From Bimuria novae-zelandiae CBS 107.79 (lineage: Eukaryota; Ascomycota; Dothideomycetes; Pleosporales; Didymosphaeriaceae), in assembly GCA_010015655.1 (NCBI GenBank), contig ML976662.1:1415653-1479652 (forward strand): DNA of 64,000 nt, read 5' to 3'. Both the position numbers and the translations under genes were made by a program. This document shows positions 1-10,452 of this stretch, in pieces. Below the pieces are notes generated by a model. The model did no database searches and had not been told where the DNA came from. It saw only the letters and a list, made by a program, of their open reading frames with translations. The first letter of the stretch is position 1, and the number at the start of each line of letters is the position of its first letter.

Positions 1-1661
1 GAAAAAGGCATAGTAATAGCCTTAGGAAGAAAAGGAAAAACGCCTTAGGCCTACAGAGCTAGTAATAAGGAAGATATCTTTTTTAGACGTAGGCTTAGGC
101 AAGAGAACGCCTTTAGAGAAGTAAATACTACTAATAGTTAGATATTAATTAAGCTACTAGTATAGCTTAAAAGAACATAAATAAAAACTATACTAGACTT
201 AAGAGCACATGAGAGCTATATATATAAAAAAGACATTTAATAAAGTAGGACTTTATAAGCGCAGGAAGGCTATACCCTATGTTATAAGGCTCTTACACCT
301 TGTTCCGATCCGGGTTAGGGCGGTAAGGTATCGTGGTGCTTCACGGATTATTCAGTGGTATAAGTTGATGCGACACTTAGCGCGGCTGGACAATCCAATC
401 TTATAACAAGTAAGATAACTATCAATCTGTATAGGAGAACGTACTCGCACAGAAGATATTGTAGTTAACTACGAAGGAAGGAAATAACATAGGGAACCGT
501 CCTTGCTATATACCTCCCCTGTCCCATAGAATCCCACGATGTCCCACATCCCTCGTTCCTGGGATTTCCTGGGATATCGTGGGACGTCACGTGACCCACG
601 TCACGTGGTCCCACGATGTCCCATGGTCTTGGCACCTGGGGCGATCTGGGACATTACATAAGCCGAGGTGGGGCCGGCGTGCCGTTATAAGGCCTTCTCG
701 TCCCACCCGTCGCCTTCTGGTCCATAACACCCTATACTATTTATATTATAAATTAATAACTAATACCTAGTAAAGTAATAATTAAATACGAGGTTAAAAT
801 TACCCTTATAATTTATAGATACTAGGAACTAATTACCTTTAATATTATTAAGAAAGCTAATTACAATGTAATTTTAAAACTAACCTAATTAATGAAGCAT
901 AACCTCATAATTATTTAAGAAAAGAAAAAGCTATTCTTTAAGTGCTATAATTATATATTATAAATAAAGCTTACGTATTAATAGAATATAATAGTAAATA
1001 AAAGAGCTATTAATAATATAGTCTCACGACAAATAGTTAAAAAACGGGAAACACCCTTCGCGGACGCTAGCAGGAACTACTAGGTTATAGAACGCAAGAA
1101 GATGGAAGACAGCACAAACCATAGAATTCTAGAATACTACTAGGCATGGAATGACATGTTTATAGAGAAAGAAGGAAAAGCAAACCTTCTGGAATATTAA
1201 TCCTAGAATCACGCGATCGACCTAAAAGAAGGGAAAACGCCACTCTTTAGACTACTATATAGTAAATCTAGAAAGAACTCTAGCAGGAAAAAGAATTTAT
1301 TAAGATAAATCTTATAAAAGGCTATATTAGATCTTTAAAATTACTAGCGGCAAGCCCTTTTATATTTATATTAAAGAAGGATAGATAACTAAGGCCTTAC
1401 GTAAACTATAAGAAACTTAATAATATAATAATTAAAAATTAACATCTACTACTAAATATCTTAGAACTTTAAGACTAACTCTTAAGAGTAAAGATCTTTA
1501 CGAGAAGAGATTTATAAAATAAATACTACCTTATATAAATTAAAAAAGGTGATAAGTGGAAGATAGCATTTAGAATACGCTATAAACTATTTAAATATAT
1601 AATTATACCTTTTAGACTTACTAATGGAATAGCAACCTTTCAGGAATTAGTTAATAATATA
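1..1661 (+). pseudogene. gypsy A pol, protease to first half of reverse transcriptase (broken)
   Basis: Degraded pol segment. A retroviral-type aspartic protease site is still visible at about 190-240 (TILDLRAHESYI, where families normally have D-S/T-G-A). The frame continues past the solo LTR (280-729) into the fingers/palm of reverse transcriptase at about 1330-1661, with FTRRDL, KWKIAFRIRY and FRLTNGIATFQEL at the places of the conserved RT blocks. It stops at about 1661, where the pogo-type element is inserted; the YIDD box lies on the other side of that insertion. Many in-frame TAG/TAA codons make it non-coding today. Confidence 0.8.
280..729. repeat. Solo LTR of the gypsy B family (450 bp), TSD CCCTA
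   Basis: The element starts TGTTATAAGG and ends CCATAACA, with a perfect 5-bp target duplication CCCTA at 275-279 and 730-734. It is homologous to the LTRs at 44287-44731 and 50820-51264, and its 280-480 part to the inverse complement of the LTR at 21326-21777. No internal region remains, so it is a solo LTR left by LTR-LTR recombination. It sits inside pol of gypsy A. Relative to coding direction it is in minus orientation. RIP-type mutation is light compared with its surroundings, suggesting a younger insertion. The U3-like part holds clustered CACGTG words and GGGAC/GTCCC repeats. Confidence 0.92.
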
Positions 1662-3521
1662 CAAGAGTCCCCCCCCCAGATTTGACCCAACCCTAGATTT
1701 AACCTAGTAAAAGCACGCGACGCGCATGCATTACGCGTTATCCTTACTAATGCCTCCCTAAACACTAAAAAGACAATTAAATCGCGAAATTCAAATACAA
1801 AAGGCTTTATATGCCTTTTAAAATAAAGATTTTTCTTTTCTAAATTCTACTATAGACTTCTTTAAAGTTTTATAACATACCTTACACCGCAGGCATCACG
1901 GCGGCTTAACGCAGTCTATAAGCCACGAAATAGCTTAGATCCTTTTAAACACGGAAGAAAAGACTCTTATACGATAAATTAAGAACTATACTATTACTAG
2001 AACCTAAATTACCTACTTAATACTAAAGGAGCTTGCCCTCCTTATACGGGCCGTACGCGTTACGCACGCGTTATAACTAGCCTCTCCTTTATAATTATTC
2101 TCCTATATTAATAATAAATAGATTACACGTTTTTAAAAGAGGAACCCTAAAATAGAAGGGGTATTTACTAGGCATCTTAAGTATTTATAAAAGAAAGGAG
2201 CATCCTACGCGCGTGTAGAGCCCTAGTTTAACGCAGTAGCTTTAAAAATAGAGGAGCATGCGTACCTCCCTTTGGATATATAGAATATAGATGAGTCAGG
2301 ATTCGGTGTTAGTGAGCAGCAGATTATAAAGGTATTAGTGTACCTTAATACTACTTAAAAGGATAAAGTAATTGCTAGAAAGCAAGAATAGGTTATAGAT
2401 ATTAAGTATATTAATACTACAGGCAAAGCGCTAGCTCCCCTCCTAATCTTTAAAGGAAATAATATTAACATACGATAGATTAATAAGTAATCGCCTCTAG
2501 GGTGGCATTTTACTACTAGTAAGAATAGCTAGACATTAAATAACCTAGGTCTAGAATAGCTAAAGAGAGTATTTAATCTATTAACCCGCGATAAGGCTGT
2601 GGGGCGCCAGCGTTTACTTATCGCGGATAGACATAGAAGTTATATACGCGCAGATTTTATCGCCTACTATATAAGAAATTAAATTAATCTTCTAATTATA
2701 CCTGCTTATTACTTGCATATACTCTAACCTCTTAATCTTAGTATCTTTTTAGCATTTAAATAGTATCACTCCTGTAAGACGCATGCGATATCCTGGCTTA
2801 GCTTACAGCGCATCCCGCGATTAGAGTGGATAGAATTACTATCCTGCACACGAAAGAAGGCAATATTAAAGAAAAATATACTTAGTAGATAGCGTGCCGC
2901 TAGCTTATAGCCTGCGTTACTTATGCGCGTCCTTAGTAACCTGCCTCGCAAGTCGCCCCCGCTATTGCCTGTCCTAGCTACACTATAATAAGCGACTAAT
3001 CTAGATCTCTCTCTACTATAGAGCTCTCCTCTAGAGCTAGTAGAACTACTAAGATTAAATAAGTAATTTATAGAGTTGCTTCGTGAGGATCCCGCAGTCC
3101 TCTCGCCGGTGAAACGCTACGTAGAGCGGATAACACGCCTCTACAAAATATAGAATGCTATAATAGCTATTTAAGCTAAGTAGATTGCAGATTAGTCTAA
3201 GCTTCTTTAAAAGCGAAAGAAGGCTAAGAAAGGAAAAAGAGTTTAACTAAAAGGTTAATTAATCTATATAATAATAGAAGTGTTACAGATCGCCCGCAAG
3301 GAAGAGGCAAAGCTAATAATAAAATAAGTAAGGGGGCGCCCATAAAAGGTTATAGTACTAGAAGAAGATAGTCAGGAGGAAGCGGAAGGTTCGGATTATT
3401 TAGTAGATAGTTTATTAGAGGGGCTAGTAAAGCGCACGCGACGCGCAATGCGATTACGTACGCAGAGTTAATTTTACTAGGTTAAATCTAGGGTTGGGTT
3501 AAATCTGGGGGGGAGACTCTA
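1662..3521 (+). mobile_element. pogo/Fot1-type DNA transposon inside gypsy A, about 1.86 kb
   Basis: Both ends carry the same inverted repeat: a C-run followed by AGATTTGACCCAACCCTAG at 1669-1696, and its inverse complement before the G-run at about 3490-3512, so the TIR is about 45 bp. It interrupts the RT frame of gypsy A, which resumes at about 3522 with NYLDIFIIAYIDDILVFS. TA is present at both edges, as expected for Tc1/mariner-pogo elements, but RIP and one extra base make the exact left border uncertain by 2-3 bp. One long degraded transposase frame fills it. Confidence 0.88.
1750..3471 (+). pseudogene. DDE_1 (pogo/Fot1) transposase, RIP-inactivated
   Basis: A single frame runs from an intact ATG at 1750 to TAA at 3469, 573 codons, typical for fungal Fot1/pogo transposases. 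It is interrupted only by TAG/TAA codons at former Gln positions. The N-terminal third corresponds to the helix-turn-helix/CENP-B-type DNA-binding part. The catalytic core shows DESGF at about residue 181 (first Asp), ADRHRSY at about 292 (second Asp region) and QPLNLSIF at about 325, where the third Asp reads Asn, as expected from G-to-A mutation. A basic tail ends the protein. No product can be made from the present sequence. Confidence 0.87.
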
Positions 3522-4551
3522 TAAAACTACCTAGATATATTTATTATAGCGTATATAGACGATATCCTCGTCTTCTCTAAAAATAAATTAGACCACGTAT
3601 TATATATATAGATAGTACTAACGGCACTGGATAACGCCCACCTATAAATTAAACTAGTAAAATGTAAATTCTATATAATAAGACTAGAATTTCTAGGATA
3701 TATTATTAGCATAGATAGAATTAAAATAGCACTAGATAAAATTAAATGTATTAAGAACTAGCTAGTACTAAGAACTATAAAGGATATCTAAGAATTCTTA
3801 GGATTCGATAGATTTAATTAATAATTTATTAGGGACTACGCGAATATTACAATACCCCTAATAAACCTTATAAAAAAAGATATACTATTTATATAGATAG
3901 TAGAGTATAAAATACTATTTTAACTCTTAAAGATAGTATGTATTATGCCACTAGCACTTATCTACTTTCGTAATAAAGAACTACTATAATTTAAAACAAA
4001 CGTAAGCAATCTCGCAATAGGCGCATGTGCAAAACAAGAAAAGAACGGTAAATAGTATCTAATCGTATACTACTTACGAAAGTTTAACGACGCAGAAACA
4101 CGATACAACGTACACGATAAGGAACTCTACGCTATTGTAAAAGCATTAAAGTACTAGAGGATCTACGCCTTTAGCTACTTAACGCTAAAAATCTATATAG
4201 ATTATAAAAATCTACTATAATTCACAACTACAAAAGAAATTACACCACGATAATAATAATAGTTACAAACTACTAGATAATACAAGTTTAAAGTTATTAA
4301 TATAGTAAAATAAGAATAGACAAGCAAATGCTCTTAGATAATAAAGTAACTTTATAGGTAAAAAAGTAAAAACCTATTCTGTAATATTATAAAAGAATAA
4401 GGATGGATCTCTTAAACTTATAGTAGAACTTAACTAACTCCTCGTTACTACACGAAAAGTACCTAAGGAACTATAGACTAAGATTATATAATAATATTAT
4501 AATAACCTAGTATACAGACACCTGGGTATTAAGAAGATAATTGAACTTATC
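3522..4551 (+). pseudogene. gypsy A pol, RT palm, RNase H and start of integrase (broken)
   Basis: The frame resumes after the pogo-type element with the RT catalytic box YIDD at about 3552-3563, followed by the thumb region and the RNase H domain (about 3950-4330; LAIGACAKQEKNGKQY and HDKELYAIVKALK). The integrase zinc-binding region begins near 4490 (RHLGIKKIIELIYNK) and is cut at 4551 by the TRIM-like element. Stops are almost all TAG/TAA from RIP-type mutation. Confidence 0.82.
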
Positions 4552-4774
4552 TATAATAAGGTAAGCGCCCCGCTTACTAAGCCAATACTATGTGACTTCC
4601 TTACCTGCACCAAAAGGTACGCACGAGAATACTTAAGCCAAGTATTACTCGTATAGTATAATATATATAGGATATGCTAGGGTCAGCCACTAGCGCTAGT
4701 GTTTAATCCTAGCCTAGCCGAAACCTCTATAAGCGAGAGAAGGCCACGTGTTCGATCGTGCCTACCTCGTTACA
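4552..4774 (-). repeat. TRIM-like element, left terminal repeat (223 bp)
   Basis: Near-identical to 4963-5185; most differences are C/T or G/A transitions. Its left end reads TATAATAAGG where the right copy keeps TGTAATGAGG, a RIP-type change. On the minus strand this would be the 3' LTR, next to the purine tract. Confidence 0.85.
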
Positions 4775-4962
4775 CTATCCCCCTCCCGCAAAAGTCTTAG
4801 CCCCTAAGACTGTTACGGCCAGGACTATATATCCGCTCTACCCCAACTAGAATAGCGTCCAACGCCTCTAGTTTAAGCCAGGGACATTTCTACGCCGCAC
4901 GTAGGACCCTCTACGCCGCACGCAGGAATCGAACCCTCGACCTTAGGGTGGCTTAAGTATTA

Positions 4963-5185
4963 TGTAATGAGGTAAGCGCCCCGCTTACTAAGCCAATACT
5001 ATGTGACTTCCTTACCTGCACCAAAAGGTACGCACGAGAATACTTAAGCCAAGTATTACTCGTATAGTATAATATATATAGGATATGCTAGGGTCAGCCA
5101 CTAGCGCTAGTGTTTGATCATAGCCTAGCCGGAACCTCTATAAGCGAGAGAAGGCCACGTGTTCGACCGTGCCTACCTCGTTATA
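4963..5185 (-). repeat. TRIM-like element, right terminal repeat (223 bp)
   Basis: Direct repeat of 4552-4774. It keeps the unmutated left end TGTAATGAGG, while its right end has changed from TTACA to TTATA. On the minus strand this would be the 5' LTR. No clear tRNA primer-binding site starting TGG was seen just inside it. Confidence 0.85.
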
Positions 5186-6480
5186 TTATCTAGTAGAACT
5201 ATAGCTTTAAAAGAATTAAAGAAGTAGTAACTATATATATCCGTAAATGCGTTAATTGCTAGCGCAATAAGCACGCAACACATCTTAAATATAAAAAGAT
5301 ATAAGTAATCTAAATACTAGTTATACTCTAGGAAGACATCGCTATAGACTTTATTATAGAATTACTAAGATTAAAGGATCCTGTAATAGGAATTAGTTAC
5401 AACGTAATACTAAATATTGTTTGTTAATTTACTAAATATATGGAATTACTACTATATTAAAAGATAATTATAGTAAAGGAACTCGCATTCCTTATCCTAG
5501 ATTAACTTATATAATACTACGGTATTCTAAAAATAATTATTAGTGATAGAGATAAACCCTTTATCTTAAACTGCTAAATAACACTTATAGCACTAATTAG
5601 AATAAAATAAAAATTATTGATAGCATATTATCCGCAAACTAACGGACAGATACAACGTAAAATTTAGATAATTAAAACGTACCTACGCATCTACTACAAC
5701 GACTAAAAGAATAATTAAATTTCCTTATTACCTATATCACAATTAGCATACAACAATAAGATATTAGTAGTAATAGAATGTACACTATTTTACGCAAACC
5801 ATGAAAGGTATCTATATCTTTTTAATTAAGTATTTTCTACAACAATTAGAATAGAAGAAGTAATTAACAAGGCAGAAACTATAAAGGATATATATACAAC
5901 TCTAAAAAAATCTCGAGAAAGCTTAATAATAAAGCATTTTATATATAAACTAAAAAAGAAAAACGGCATCTTAGCTAAAGAAGGGGGATAAAGCATATTT
6001 ACTTATAAAGTATCTTTAAAATTAGAAAAAAAATACAAGAAACTAGACTATATTAAAGTTAAGCTATTTTTTATAATTAAATAAATATTACTAATTAATT
6101 ACTAATTAGAACTACCACTGGACGCGAAAATACACCTAGTATTTTATATAGAATAACTTAAACCTATAGACCCTAAAATACTAGGTAAGACAACCTTCTA
6201 TTACAAACTAGAGAAAGAAAATAAATTTAAAGTTAAAGCACTCTTAAAATATAGGAAAGTTAAATAAGAAGATTTTTAAAATAATAAGTTTTTATAGAAA
6301 TAGTTAGTTAAGTAGAAGGGCTACCTATACTTAGAAAATATATAAAAACCTAAATCTAAACTTTACAAGAACTACTAATAGCTTTTAAAAAAGGTACAAA
6401 GCAAGATCTGTAACTACTACTACTATATTAGGGTAATATAAGAAAATTTAAAGGAAACGAGACTTATAACACGATAATAA
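5186..6480 (+). pseudogene. gypsy A pol, integrase and chromodomain (broken)
   Basis: The integrase core follows the TRIM insertion: an Asp-containing block near 5350 (DFIIELLRLKDP), ISDRDKPFIL near 5550 (second catalytic Asp) and YYPQTNGQIQRKIQI near 5630, the region of the catalytic Glu. At about 6290-6400 a block resembling a chromodomain (LVKQKGYLYLENI) closes the polyprotein, as in chromoviruses. In-frame TAG/TAA codons occur throughout. Confidence 0.8.
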
Positions 6481-6499
6481 TTTAAGAAGGTATATAGAC

Positions 6500-6940
6500 T
6501 AATAATATTACGTAGCATAAGAGAAAGGCTTTAACTAAATTATAAACTAGTCTATTACTTTAGCACCTAAAGTAGTATCTAGATTAATTAACACTATAGC
6601 CTAAGTAAGCTCTTTACAAGCCTTTAAAGTCTCCAACTTATCTACTATAGATATACTATAATTAAATAACTTTTATTCCTTTTAACGTAACTTCTTATAC
6701 TAATTACGCAAACGCGCTATCTTCTCTTATGCTAAATAAGTACGTAGAAGCGCTGCGTAAGCGAGCTCTTCTTTAACCTAAAGTTTTACCTTCTCTTTAG
6801 CCTCTAACTTTTCTAGTCTTTCTAACTTGGCATCTATTTTTTAATAATCTAGTAACGGAACCTCCTCTAGCTTACCCTTTTAATTACTATACTAAATATA
6901 ATTTATACTGTTCGAGTGTAGCGATAATAGTGAATAAGGT
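6500..6940 (-). pseudogene. Antisense accessory ORF of gypsy A, coiled-coil protein (broken)
   Basis: On the minus strand, between the pol end and the 3' LTR, a frame rich in Lys, Glu and Leu can be read (for example KIDAKLERLEKLEAKEKV followed by LAQEKIARLRNQYKKLR), typical of a coiled coil. It ends with a region rich in Leu, Thr and Ala. Its position, orientation, coiled-coil character and Ser/Asn/Cys-containing start match the antisense ORF of gypsy B at 44845-45230, although the two retroelements are clearly different families. Function unknown. RIP has put TAG codons into it. Confidence 0.6.
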
Positions 6941-7092
6941 AATTACTTTTTAGTATAGTATAAATAGATAATTATAGTAAATACGTAATTTTACTTAAGA
7001 TAATTGGCTTACAAGTAATAGTATTAGGTAAATTATAAAAGTAGCTTTATAGGTAGTTAACTTATAAGGACATTAAGTCTAGAGAGGGGAGC

Positions 7093-7378
7093 TAATATTA
7101 AGATCTATTAAAAATCTAACACGATATAGGTAAGGTATAGATACTTATTTATATAACTTGCTAAGATTCTTAACTTAGTTATAAGTTACGTAATTAAGTC
7201 ACGCGTCTTAGAAATATCGGGCATCCTAAAAGTATCTTAGCACAGGAGACTTTGGGATTCCTAGGACTCTTAGGATTCGTGGGACAAGTCATGTATATAG
7301 GAACGCGATAGTAGTCTTCTACTATCGTATTTAACCTATTTACTAATCTATTATTTAGATTTAACTTAGACTGTCACA
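7093..7378 (+). repeat. Candidate 3' LTR of gypsy A
   Basis: Begins after a purine tract (AGAGAGGGGAGC, 7081-7092) at TAATATT, a RIP-changed TG start, and ends CTGTCACA at 7371-7378. The matching 5' LTR is outside the window, so the borders rest on the purine tract and the TG...CA convention only. Confidence 0.45.
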
Positions 7379-7399
7379 TTAATTTAATTATACTATATA

Positions 7400-8390
7400 T
7401 ACTTTTAATACTAACGCCCTATTAATACGCGCAAGCTATTAGTACCCCTTACCTATATTACTAACACTCTTACCTAAGAACTAACCCTTACCCTTTGGGA
7501 CCAGCTACCCCTTAGGGCTTAACAGTAGCTATTAATCCTTTAGGCCTTTAAATATATAGGTATCTCCCCGCTAAATTTAATAATTATTTGCAAGTAATTT
7601 AATTAAGCTATACCTTTTAATTAATAATTATAAAAGAGCTTAACCTTAATACTTAGTGCTTTAGATTAGAGAAAGATTAACTAGCTACGAAAAACTATTA
7701 TTAATATAGGGGGTAGTAATAAGGCTAAAAAGCTAAGTTAAACTATATACTTAATTTTTATATAAAAGTAACTCTTAGAGCATAAAAATAAAGGTTTACA
7801 AGAGGCTCTAGCAATGTAGAAGAAACGCTTAAAGTAAGGTATATCTTTACCTTTTAATTAGCTAAATAAGTATTATTGTAAAGCTATTTTTTAGTTACCT
7901 AATAGCGTATAATAGGCACGCAATTATTAACAAGAAAAAAATACTAAAGCGTAGTAACTATAGCTTTAAAAAAGTAAGTAAGTAAAAGCCCGTTAGGCTA
8001 GCTAGTAGCTTAAAATAAGGCTACTTTAAAAAGGGCGTATTACTTAAGTAGCTACTAAAAATATACGCGTAAAGTAAAGGGCTAATAAGGCTACTAAGTA
8101 ACGCCTTAAGTAATAGGCCCGTAAAATATAAAGTTAACTTTAAAACCGTATTAAAATATCTAAATTAGGTAGTAAGAATATCTTAAGGCCTTTTAATAAA
8201 ACTATTAAGAAAAAACAGCCTTAGCGTAAGGCTATAAATATTACTAAGACCTTATTTATTATATTTACCTTAATGTCGCGCAGCAGCTAAACAATTAGAA
8301 TACTAAAAAAATATTAATAATTTAAGTAGTTAGTAATTATTTATAGGCCTTAGAGACCTTAACTCCAGAAAATCTCGTAATAATATTAAT
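7400..8390 (+). pseudogene. pogo-type transposase, C-terminal fragment
   Basis: Degraded plus-strand frame. From about 7790 it gives a Lys/Arg/Gln/Ala-rich segment (KGLQEALAMQKKRLKQG, then RARNYQQEKNTKAQQLQL-like text once TAG is read as Gln), the usual basic, coiled C-terminal tail of Dothideomycete DDE_1 transposases. The upstream part (7480-7780) resembles the linker after the catalytic core. No N-terminal domain or TIR is visible, so it is an isolated remnant lying directly against the gene island. Confidence 0.6.
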
Positions 8391-8399
8391 TATAGGTGG

Positions 8400-8987
8400 C
8401 TTAGTAGCCCATGTTGCTGGCCGAGAGATCATGTTGGGGTGGCGCGTTCAGTGACGCGGCGCGCCAACTGCCAATCTACGGTAATGACGCTCAGGATGCC
8501 GCTGTGAAACCTTTTTTGGTCCCTTAGCTCGTATTGTCACATGCAATCTAGCCGTTTCTGCGAGCAAGTGGAACCCTCGCGCTGAATCTCAGCGTTCTCG
8601 TGTGTGCCTGCTATCCCTAGTTTTAGGGTTGCTATGCTCGCTCTCCAGATGTGATCACTATCTCCTACACGTCTGCCGGCAGCGATGAGAGTATCATCCC
8701 GACTAGGAATACTCCAGTCCAAACCCATAGGAGATGGACTGAATAGTGTTCACAATTCTTTCAATTCCATGTGCAAGAATGTAGGGATATCAGTCTCCTC
8801 GCAAGCGTTGGATCAAACAGCGATTGAACGTATATAGTGGCATATCTAGCTATGCTGGACTCTATTGCTGGGAATGCATTTTCAGACGTAAAGTAGAGTG
8901 AGTGGATGTAAAGGACTTAATCAGATTGGGTAAAACAGACTACATTACGTATTTATTGAGGGCGATGTTGACATCAGCAATCCAGAA
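8400..8987. other. Left edge of gene island, no gene recognised
   Basis: Composition changes sharply at about 8400 from TpA-rich repeat DNA to ordinary balanced sequence. Short frames on both strands have no recognisable motif. It presumably includes the promoter and 5' leader of the TRAPPC12-like gene that starts at 8988. Confidence 0.6.
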
Positions 8988-10452
8988 ATGTCAGGTTCCC
9001 GCCCACCCCGACGTCAGTCCACCATGTCGTCGCATGGCCGCATCAACAGCACCGACGAGCGGAGACGTGGTACGCATTACCTCACATTCCTTTCTCGTAT
9101 ATGCAGCGTATTTCTAATACTCGACTTGAACAGTTGCGATCCCCCGCCGCTCGACGAAAGGCCCACTGGATGTCGTGGATGACGAGTATGTTCTCATCCC
9201 CTTACGGAAAGAGGTTGCAATGCGCTGACATGCTTAAAGTCCGCTTACCGCCCTTTCACCCTCTCAAAATGCATCTTCCACGGTAGACCGTTCGCCTTCG
9301 CGGCCTACGCGCTCACCTGCGCCCCGCCTCCAATCTCCCACAACCGCTCAACCTACTGTCCTCCCACCAAAGGACTTCTCCTTCCTGCAGGACGCCTCCG
9401 CATACCATGTATTACCTGCCTCCAACATCCCTCCACCCTTCTTAAACGCCCCAAACATCCCCTCCGTTTCTTCCCCCATCGGCACCCTCCTCCTCAGCGG
9501 CCATTATCGGCTTGCTGCCATTGCCGCGGCCAGGAATTTGGTGACCTCCACACCGTCTACCGACTATACCATACTCTTTCACTTCGTGCACATTCGCCTC
9601 GCATGCCTCTGTCTCATAAACGAGCACGCGCTCGCCGCCTAGGAAGCCAAAGTGTTTGGCGACCTGAATCCTTCCTTATACTATGCGGATCAGGGGATGG
9701 GTGGGAGAGGGACTCACCTAGTTCCCTGGGAACTCCGCATCCTGGTTGTACGGCTCGCAGCATTGGGGTACAGCGAGTGAAGGAAGGGTGTAATGGGGTA
9801 CTACGAACTCGCCCGCGAATGTCGCGAGGCTATCCTATCGTTGAGCACAGATGAAGAGAAGGAGATGTGGAGGGCGAGGCTAAGGGACTGTGGAATCAGG
9901 GTTGCGAACGTGCTGGTTGAGATGGGGGACTTGGAGGGTGCGGGACGGCATTTGGCATCCCTCAGCTCTGATGAAGGCTGAGGAAGAGAGGTGGCCGTCA
10001 TGGAGACACTTACCTGGCTCCGCCTAGGCGACATCACCGCCGCACGCCGCTGTCTGTCAAGCACATCTTCGCCCGAAGAAGAGAATGATGGAGATGAGCT
10101 CGCTGGCGGGGCGCTTGAGGGCCTGATTCAGCTCGCGGACTCGGATTACACCGCCGCTGCATCCACGTTCGAGGCACTGTACGAGAGATTTCCCTCCGAC
10201 GCCATGCTTACCCAGAACCTCGCCGTCTGTTTATTGTACACAGGTCGGATAGCCGAAGCGAGGGAGTTATTGTCAGGTTTGGTAAACGAGGGCCAGCCAT
10301 TCCACTTTCTGGTGTTCAATCTGTGCACCGTGTATGAGTTGTGCACGGAGCGAAATAGGGACAGTACGATGGGCTTGGCGAGCCAGATGGCAACGCGCAG
10401 GGGCGATGGAAGCGTAGGCTGGTAGATAGCCATCTCGACTTTCAAGCTGTGA
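8988..10452 (+). pseudogene. TRAPPC12-like TPR gene (TRAPP complex subunit), broken by four in-frame stops
   Basis: Proposed exons 8988-9069, 9134-9185 and 9240-10452 (introns 64 and 54 bp; the second has a GTATGT donor and a CTGAC branch site) join in one frame of 449 codons. The protein has a Ser/Pro-rich start and a TPR region: YYELARECREAILSL, LVEMGDLEGAGRHLASL, NLAVCLLYTGRIAEARELL, FNLCTVYELCTERNRD. This matches fungal TRAPPC12/TTC15-type proteins, helical-repeat subunits of the TRAPP tether in ER-Golgi traffic. Stops: TAG at 9640 (codon 179), TGA at 9778 (225), TGA at 9979 (292), TAG at 10423 (440). The first is Gln-to-TAG in RIP style (LAA*EAK). No frameshift is seen, so decay is recent and by point mutation. 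It converges on the enoyl-CoA hydratase gene 476 bp away. Sequencing error is possible but four independent stops make it unlikely. Confidence 0.8.

Larger units (their letters stand above)
4552..5185 (-). mobile_element. TRIM-like miniature LTR element (634 bp) with TSD TTATC
   Basis: Two direct repeats of 223 bp (4552-4774 and 4963-5185) flank a 188-bp internal region, and a perfect 5-bp target duplication TTATC lies at 4547-4551 and 5186-5190. The repeat ends are themselves inverted (TGTAATGAGGTA and TACCTCGTTACA), as in LTRs. Read on the minus strand, a purine-rich tract (GGGAGGGGGATAG) lies directly before the left repeat, as a polypurine tract would, so the element is assigned to that strand. 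There is no coding capacity. The internal region contains GGGTTCGATTCC on the minus strand, a match to the Pol III B-box/tRNA T-loop, near 4925-4936. It disrupts the gypsy A integrase. Confidence 0.85.
1..7378 (+). mobile_element. Ty3/gypsy retroelement A (chromodomain type), 5' end outside window, nested insertions
   Basis: Degraded LTR retrotransposon read on the plus strand. With TAG/TAA taken as former Gln, the order protease, reverse transcriptase, RNase H, integrase, chromodomain can be followed, which is the Ty3/gypsy order; the terminal chromodomain-like block (about 6290-6400, spelled GYLYLENI) places it with chromoviruses. Three later insertions split it: a solo LTR at 280-729, a pogo-type transposon at about 1662-3521 and a TRIM-like element at 4552-5185. 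An antisense ORF follows pol, then a purine tract (7081-7092) and a candidate 3' LTR. The 5' LTR and gag lie outside the window. Composition is strongly RIP-like (TpA-rich, CpA-poor). Confidence 0.85.

Noticed and set aside
4560..4960. A tRNA gene suggested by the GGTTCGA-like boxes
   Set aside because: Only a B-box-like match is present; no acceptor stem or cloverleaf could be folded by eye, and it lies inside the TRIM-like element.
9186..9239. Two additional stop codons (TGA 9226, TAA 9235) in the TRAPPC12-like gene
   Set aside because: They fall inside a well-formed 54-bp intron (GTATGT donor, CTGAC branch, AAG acceptor) that preserves the frame, so they are not counted as damage.
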